A stretch of DNA of 9,888 nt. Origin: Propionibacteriales bacterium. Lineage in GTDB: Bacteria; Actinomycetota; Actinomycetes; Propionibacteriales; Propionibacteriaceae. Of the stretch, positions 6,176 through 9,888 are shown piece by piece; positions within the stretch are counted from its first letter, which is position 1; each line of letters starts with the position of its first letter. A program made the translations under genes and the position numbers. Under the pieces are notes generated by a model. The model ran no database searches. It was not told the DNA's origin and saw nothing but the letters and a program-made list of their open reading frames with translations. Where the stretch lies: positions 1-9,888 of the forward strand of contig JADGPB010000055.1 in NCBI GenBank assembly GCA_017882655.1. The letters are read 5' to 3'.

Positions 6176-6871
6176 GTGCCTCGGCATTGGCAGGTTCTCC
6201 TTATGGCCGCGCTCGGGATCGGTGCGACCGTTATTGCTGTGCCTCGAGCCCTCAGCGGCATTGTGGCGGTGCCCCAGGCAAACGATCCTGGCATCTCCCG
6301 AACGGCCGCTGTAGCACCCTCTGCGAAGCCGTCCACGGCGAAGATGCCGGTCTGGACAGCGCCCACTTCAGTCGCCAGTTCGACCACCCCAGACACGCGT
6401 CCCCCGTCCGCCGTGTCCAACCTCCGTCTCGTCTCCAACGGCGACGCCGCCATCGCGATCGCCTGGGACATGAGTCAGGACAACGTGGCGGTGAAGCTGT
6501 ACGTCGTGAGAGGCAACGGCTTCACGACGCTCCAGACGGCCGATACGCGGGCGACCGTGTCTTGGGCTCATCGCACGACCAACGTGTCGATCCAGGTCTC
6601 GGCGATCGACACGTCAGGCAACCAAGGCGAGTGGCGCAGCCTCCTCGTTGTGCCACCGGCGACGGCGACCGTGACCGTTGCTCCGGCTCCTACGACGGCC
6701 CCGGCCACGAGTGCAACCCCGGTGGAGACGACAACTGCACCCTCCGAGCCACCGACATCGCCGTCGGTACCGACGGACCCATCGAGCGAAGCCACCACCG
6801 TCTCGTCCGCAGGAGTTCAGGACACAGCCACCAGCGCAGCCACCGATCAGGCCTCCCGCCAGCCGATCTGA
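6176..6871 (+). CDS. Exported or membrane-anchored fibronectin type III protein
   Basis: Protein of 231 residues. Residues 1-25 have a basic start (MPRHWQ) and a hydrophobic core (VLLMAALGIGATVIAV), a signal peptide or signal anchor. After a Ser/Ala/Pro linker, one fibronectin III domain spans about 74-159: DTRPPSAVSNLRL opens it, IAIAWDMSQDNVAVKLYVV is the B-C region and VSAIDTSGNQGEW the F-G region, the pattern seen in secreted actinobacterial glycosidases. Residues 160-231 are a Thr/Ser/Pro/Ala tail with no LPXTG, no membrane helix and no catalytic domain. The likely role is extracytoplasmic binding or spacing, but the partner is unknown. GTG 6176 is preferred over ATG 6203 because of TACGCT 6 nt upstream and the complete signal region. 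It is convergent with the Nudix gene, 7 bp apart. Confidence 0.8.
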   Translation: MPRHWQVLLMAALGIGATVIAVPRALSGIVAVPQANDPGISRTAAVAPSAKPSTAKMPVWTAPTSVASSTTPDTRPPSAVSNLRLVSNGDAAIAIAWDMSQDNVAVKLYVVRGNGFTTLQTADTRATVSWAHRTTNVSIQVSAIDTSGNQGEWRSLLVVPPATATVTVAPAPTTAPATSATPVETTTAPSEPPTSPSVPTDPSSEATTVSSAGVQDTATSAATDQASRQPI

Positions 6872-6878
6872 TCGCTGC

Positions 6879-7454
6879 TCAGCGGTGGCCGTGCGCCACC
6901 GGCACGACGCTCTCCTCCACCACTCCGAGATCGACCGGCCACGACTCCGGCTCCCGCGTGATCGCCACGAGGCGTGCGAGATCGGCCGGCCAGACCGGGT
7001 CGACGAACGACTCGTCGACGCCGCGCCAGGAGTGGCCCTGTACGGAGAGGCGCTCGAAGTCGGTGTGTCCCGAGATGTCCACGTCGTACGGCTGCGACAC
7101 GTACGTGACGAAGATCTCCTCCGACTGCTCGGTCACCTGATCGCTGTAGCCGTGCAGCGCGACACGCACCGCCACCGGTCCGTACAGGTCGGCGTCGTCG
7201 ACGAGGTACCCCGACTCCTCGGCCAGCTCCCGCCGCGCGGCCTCACGTGGCGTCTCGCCACCATCGATCCCCCCGCCTGGAAGCACCCACCAGCCGGATC
7301 CGCGAATCCCCGGGTCACGGTCGTGGAACATCAGGACGCGAACGTCGACCTCAACCTCGCCGGCCAGCACCACCACCCGTACAGCCCGGCGCGTCCGGAA
7401 CGCACGCTGCTCAGGCGGCACCGCTGACCCTCGGGTGCGGAACAGCTCGGCCAT
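6879..7454 (-). CDS. Nudix hydrolase
   Basis: Cytoplasmic hydrolase of nucleoside diphosphate-linked compounds, 191 residues. The full Nudix box is present at residues 61-83, fitting G-x5-E-x7-REL-x-EE-x-G: GGIDGGETPREAARRELAEE followed by SGY. All metal-binding glutamates (Glu76, Glu79, Glu80) are kept. A lead strand RAVRVVVLAGE and WWVLPGGG just before the box are typical. The C-terminal part (about 85-191) contains the remaining fold and a 20-residue tail. The frame is open far upstream, to 8021, but that part is antisense to the YbaK-type gene; ATG 7454 begins MAELFRTRGS, with TAGGCT 7 nt upstream. The substrate cannot be told: ADP-sugar, oxidised nucleotide and other dinucleotides are all possible. 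Confidence 0.93.
   Translation of the reverse strand: MAELFRTRGSAVPPEQRAFRTRRAVRVVVLAGEVEVDVRVLMFHDRDPGIRGSGWWVLPGGGIDGGETPREAARRELAEESGYLVDDADLYGPVAVRVALHGYSDQVTEQSEEIFVTYVSQPYDVDISGHTDFERLSVQGHSWRGVDESFVDPVWPADLARLVAITREPESWPVDLGVVEESVVPVAHGHR
6883..6901. terminator. Candidate stem-loop between convergent fibronectin-III and Nudix genes
   Basis: CGGTGGC, loop CGTGC, GCCACCG: a perfect 7-bp GC-rich stem starting 11 bp after the fibronectin-III stop and lying in the last codons of the Nudix gene. No T-tract follows on either strand. Actinobacterial terminators often lack one, so a terminator for the plus-strand gene is plausible but unproven. Confidence 0.4.
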
Positions 7455-7461
7455 GCCCGCC

Positions 7462-7467
7462 AGCCTA
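7462..7467 (-). promoter_or_regulatory. -10 element (TAGGCT) for leaderless Nudix transcript
   Basis: On the minus strand TAGGCT is followed by 7 nt and ATG 7454, the same hexamer and spacing as at the NCS2 permease. No Shine-Dalgarno is seen. Confidence 0.5.
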
Positions 7468-7505
7468 CGGCGACGCGCCGAGTGGCTTCGTCGACGGACG
7501 GTTTG

Positions 7506-7511
7506 TACGGT
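7506..7511 (+). promoter_or_regulatory. -10 element (TACGGT) for leaderless YbaK-type gene
   Basis: TACGGT is followed by 6 nt and GTG 7518. The two divergent -10 boxes in this 63-bp gap are 38 nt apart, so RNA polymerase footprints of the Nudix and YbaK-type promoters would overlap. Confidence 0.45.
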
Positions 7512-7517
7512 GGGGCC

Positions 7518-8060
7518 GTGACCCTGCCCGTCCTCGGATCGCTGATCTCGCTGCCCGTGCTTGAACGGCTCGACCTCGTTGCCTCGGCTACGGCCGACGC
7601 GCTCGGTGCGTGGCCGTACGCAGATCAGGTGGCGGTCTGCGAGATCGACCCTGACCTCGCCGACACGGCTGCCCTCACCGCGGCCTTCGACCTTCCGCTC
7701 TCGTCGAGCGGGAACTGCGTGCTCGTCGCCGGGACCCGTGCCGGCGACGAGCGCATCGCTGCCTGCCTCGTCGCGGCGAACACCCGCGCGGACGTCAACA
7801 ACCTGGTGCGGCGTGAGCTCGACGTCCGCAAGGCATCGTTCCTGTCCATGGACCGCGCCGTGGCGGAGTCGGGCATGGAGTACGGCGGGATCACCCCGGT
7901 CGGCCTGCCCGCGTCGTGGCGGCTGCTGATCGACGCGGCACTCACGGCCGAGGACGTGGTCTGCATCGGCTCCGGCCTGCGCCGTTCGAAGCTGCTCATC
8001 GCCGGACCCGTACTCGCCCATCTGCCCGGCGCCGAGGTCGTCGAGGGCCTCGGCCGCTGA
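7518..8060 (+). CDS. YbaK/ProX-domain aminoacyl-tRNA deacylase
   Basis: Trans-editing hydrolase that removes a wrongly attached amino acid from tRNA, 180 residues, soluble. YbaK/EbsC features: ADVNNLVRRELDVRKASFL (91-109) with the conserved lysine (Lys105) of the editing pocket, and MEYGGITPVGLP (120-131), the GGxxPxG loop. The end contains VCIGSGLRRSKLLIAGPVL. Whether it acts on Cys-tRNA(Pro), Ala-tRNA(Pro) or another charged tRNA cannot be decided. The frame is open to 7482, but GTG 7518 is preferred because TACGGT lies 6 nt upstream and the domain begins soon after. It is divergent from the Nudix gene and followed after 109 bp by the HelD-like gene. Confidence 0.9.
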   Translation: MTLPVLGSLISLPVLERLDLVASATADALGAWPYADQVAVCEIDPDLADTAALTAAFDLPLSSSGNCVLVAGTRAGDERIAACLVAANTRADVNNLVRRELDVRKASFLSMDRAVAESGMEYGGITPVGLPASWRLLIDAALTAEDVVCIGSGLRRSKLLIAGPVLAHLPGAEVVEGLGR

Positions 8061-8061
8061 T

Positions 8062-8091
8062 TCGACACGACCTTTGGCGCGCGACTAATGT
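8062..8091 (+). promoter_or_regulatory. Promoter of the HelD-like gene (TCGACA, 18 nt, TAATGT)
   Basis: TCGACA at 8062-8067 matches TTGACA at five of six positions, and TAATGT at 8086-8091 fits TAnnnT, with 18 nt between. Transcription should start near 8098, giving a leader of about 70 nt before ATG 8170. Small arms CGCGA (8080-8084) and TCGCG (8093-8097) flank the -10 symmetrically. Confidence 0.6.
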
Positions 8092-8113
8092 CTCGCGTCT
8101 GCCCTCTTCATGA

Positions 8114-8127
8114 CTCGCCTTGGCGAG
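8114..8127 (+). promoter_or_regulatory. Inverted repeat in the leader of the HelD-like gene
   Basis: CTCGCC-TT-GGCGAG: a 6-bp perfect dyad about 16 nt after the predicted transcription start and 43 nt before ATG 8170. A 2-nt loop is too tight for RNA without opening a pair, so a protein-binding site is as likely as a hairpin. It is not a clear match to the rifamycin-associated element as I remember it. Confidence 0.4.
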
Positions 8128-8159
8128 CCCCCTCGGCAACGCATGAAACAGCTCGACCT

Positions 8160-8163
8160 GGAG
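8160..8163 (+). promoter_or_regulatory. Shine-Dalgarno (GGAG) choosing the HelD-like start
   Basis: GGAG lies 6 nt before ATG 8170. The in-frame ATGs at 8110 and 8143 have no such site, and the family match begins only after 8170. Confidence 0.55.
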
Positions 8164-8169
8164 TGGTCC

Positions 8170-9888
8170 ATGTCCTCGCACGATCCCGTCCTCTCCTCCG
8201 AACGCCGCCACCTCATCGAGTCCCGCGCCGCGCTGCACCGCATGCGCGAAGCCACCACCCGCGTAGAGAACGCCGTGGGCGGCGACGCGGTCTCCACGCA
8301 GTACCTGAAACAGACCCTCTACCGCCGCATGCGGTCCCTGGAGGACGACCCGTCCGTACCGCTGTTCTTCGGTCGCCTCGACTACGCCATCGCGCTGGGC
8401 GCCGAGCTGGACGAACGCCTGTACATCGGGCGCCGCCACGTCACCGGCGAGCTTGGCGGCGAGCCGCTCGTCATGGACTGGCGCGCGCCGATGTCGCTGC
8501 CGTTCTACCGCGCACGGACCGGCGACGCGATGGGCGTGGCCATGCGGCGGCGTTTCGGGTTCCGGCACGGCGAGATCACCGCGTACGAGGACGAGGACCT
8601 CACCTCGGTCTCGGACACCGGGTCGCGCCTGCTCGCCGAGGAGATCGAACGGCCGCGTACCGGTCCGATGCGCGACATCGTCGCCACGATCCAGCCGGAC
8701 CAGGACGTCCTGGTGCGTACGGACCTGACGACCAGCCTCTGCATCCAGGGCGCGCCCGGTACGGGCAAGACAGCCGTCGGGCTGCATCGCGCCGCCTACC
8801 TGTTGTACGCGCATCGCGACCAGCTGTCCCGTTCCGGAGTGCTGGTCGTCGGCCCGAACGAGTCGTTCCTCGGCTACATCGGCGACGTCCTGCCTGCCCT
8901 TGGCGAGATCGACGCCCGCCAGACCACTGCCGACGGCTTGCTCGTCGAGGCGACCGGCGCGAAGGTCCGCGGTACGGACCACTCAGCGGTGGCCATGCTC
9001 AAGGGCGACGCACGTCTCGCCGACATCCTGCGCCGCGCGGTCTGGGGCTCGCTGGCGGAGCCGACCGGCCCCCTCGTCGTCCCGTACGGATCGCGCGTCG
9101 TCCGTATACCGGCGCAGCTGGTCGCCGCTGCCGTCGAGTCGCTGCAGGCACGAGGGGTGCGGTACGAGGCGGGCCGCAAGCTCCTTCCGCAACGACTCGC
9201 CCACGAGGTGCTGCTGCGGCTCGAGGCGACGGGCGAGACGACTGACGACCGTGTGCAGAACACTGTGGCGCGGTCGGCGCCGGTGAAGGCCCTTGTCGCA
9301 CAGGTGTGGCCGGCGATCACGCCGGCCGGCGTGCTGCACCGGCTGCTCGCGACGGCCGACGCGCTCGCCGCGGTCGCCGAGGGCACGCTCACCCCCGCCG
9401 AGCAGGCGGCGCTGATCTGGCCCAAGCCCTCCCGTACAGCCGGCGCGGCGGCGTGGTCGTCCGCCGACCTGCCGCTGCTCGACGAGCTGGCGGACCTGCT
9501 CGACCGCACCCCCTCGGTCGGCCACGTCATCGTCGACGAGGCGCAGGACCTGTCCCCCATGGCGCTGCGGGCAGTGGGCAGGCGCGCGTCGACGGGGTCG
9601 ATCACCGTGCTGGGCGATCTCGCACAGGCCACCACGCCGTGGGGCGCGCGCGACTGGGTCGTGGCGCTCGGCCACCTCGGCAAGCCCGACGCGGCCATCA
9701 CGGAGCTCACGGACGGCTTCCGCGTGCCGGGCGCCGTGATCGAGTACGCGGCGAGGTTGCTCCCGTCGATCGCGCCGGGCCTTCGCGCGCCCCGGTCTGT
9801 ACGTCACAGCCGCGGCGACCTCGACCTGCGACTGGTGGCCGATCCGATGAAGGCCCTGGCCGCTGCCGCCACCGAGGCAGCTGCACGC
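8170..9888 (+). CDS. HelD-like superfamily 1 ATPase (3' end outside window)
   Basis: UvrD/Rep-type ATPase related to HelD, a group whose studied members bind RNA polymerase and release it from stalled or inhibited complexes. 573 codons are visible; family members usually have about 700, so the final motor motifs are missing. Order: N-terminal helical arm (about 8-60), LFFGRLDYA (about 71-79), YIGRRHV and DWRAP (103-107), a HelD-specific block, then PMRDIVATIQPDQD, Walker A GAPGTGKT (194-201), Walker B VDEAQD (455-460), GDLAQATTPWG, and motif-IV-like TDGFRVPGAVIEYAARLLP. All catalytic residues in view are intact. It has its own promoter. The sequence fits a HelD paralogue more than the rifamycin-linked HelR group as I recall them, so no symbol is given. 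A DNA helicase role is the alternative. Confidence 0.9.
   Translation, partial: MSSHDPVLSSERRHLIESRAALHRMREATTRVENAVGGDAVSTQYLKQTLYRRMRSLEDDPSVPLFFGRLDYAIALGAELDERLYIGRRHVTGELGGEPLVMDWRAPMSLPFYRARTGDAMGVAMRRRFGFRHGEITAYEDEDLTSVSDTGSRLLAEEIERPRTGPMRDIVATIQPDQDVLVRTDLTTSLCIQGAPGTGKTAVGLHRAAYLLYAHRDQLSRSGVLVVGPNESFLGYIGDVLPALGEIDARQTTADGLLVEATGAKVRGTDHSAVAMLKGDARLADILRRAVWGSLAEPTGPLVVPYGSRVVRIPAQLVAAAVESLQARGVRYEAGRKLLPQRLAHEVLLRLEATGETTDDRVQNTVARSAPVKALVAQVWPAITPAGVLHRLLATADALAAVAEGTLTPAEQAALIWPKPSRTAGAAAWSSADLPLLDELADLLDRTPSVGHVIVDEAQDLSPMALRAVGRRASTGSITVLGDLAQATTPWGARDWVVALGHLGKPDAAITELTDGFRVPGAVIEYAARLLPSIAPGLRAPRSVRHSRGDLDLRLVADPMKALAAAATEAAAR

Noticed and set aside
7455..8021. Upstream continuation of the Nudix frame, giving a 380-residue protein
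   Set aside because: The extra part is antisense to the YbaK-type gene, has no domain, and ATG 7454 has both the right family start and a -10 box 7 nt away.
8114..8127. Dyad as a rifamycin-associated element
   Set aside because: Only partial resemblance on the reverse strand, and position downstream of the promoter. Not enough to name it.
8088..9245. A 385-codon plus-strand frame overlapping the HelD-like gene
   Set aside because: Arg/Pro-rich translation with no motif. The other frame carries all HelD motifs, including Walker A and DEAQ.
8874..9807. Long minus-strand open frames over the HelD-like gene
   Set aside because: Shadow frames of a GC-rich gene, with no recognisable domain or start signals.
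1..9888. Mobile elements, CRISPR, tRNA or phage attachment sites
   Set aside because: Reading both strands I found no transposase, regularly spaced repeats, cloverleaf or integrase. The LacI-oxidoreductase unit has no flanking direct repeats that I can see.

Overview
This is a compact, high-GC actinobacterial chromosomal segment. Two genes (DUF3027 and DUF2530 types) belong to families I know only from Actinobacteria. Most promoters look like the actinobacterial leaderless type, with a TAnnnT box 6-7 nt before an ATG or GTG start. Codons are strongly GC-biased, and the tetranucleotide GTAC is frequent, which together with the gene content makes me think of the Nocardioidaceae (Nocardioides/Aeromicrobium-like). 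That genus-level guess is an inference only. I see no tRNA, rRNA, CRISPR, IS element or phage gene.

Layout. 1-1486 (-): AzgA-type NCS2 purine permease, cut by the left edge. 1557-1829 (+): small DUF2530 membrane protein, divergent from the permease. 1815-2576 (-): DUF3027 protein with a four-cysteine cluster, overlapping DUF2530 tail to tail. 2584-3666 (-): LacI-type regulator. 3686-4729 (-): Gfo/Idh/MocA oxidoreductase. 4738-4800: promoter and a 16-bp perfect palindrome that looks like the LacI operator. 4809-5192 (-): cold-shock protein with a C-terminal extension. 5322-6104 (+): proline-rich membrane protein, divergent from the cold-shock gene. 6176-6871 (+): exported or anchored fibronectin-III protein. 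6879-7454 (-): Nudix hydrolase. 7518-8060 (+): YbaK/ProX-type aminoacyl-tRNA deacylase. 8170-9888 (+): HelD-like ATPase, cut by the right edge. The longest gene-free stretch is about 130 bp (5193-5321).

How the genes may work together. The clearest functional unit is the oxidoreductase-LacI pair. It is one transcription unit behind one promoter, with an operator-like palindrome just downstream of the -10, consistent with an autoregulated sugar-derivative catabolic or detoxifying operon. DUF3027 begins 7 bp after the LacI gene and so is probably read through from it. From memory, DUF3027, DUF2530, NCS2 permease and extended cold-shock genes recur close together in actinobacteria, so the LacI-oxidoreductase pair may be an insertion into that conserved block. 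The right half holds separately promoted housekeeping or stress functions: nucleotide clean-up, tRNA proofreading and an RNA-polymerase-associated ATPase.

I do not see a clearly new multi-gene system. The parts most worth following are regulatory: the operator/hairpin at 4738-4768, the recurrent leaderless promoters, the face-to-face promoters at 1494-1549, and the structured leader before the HelD-like gene.
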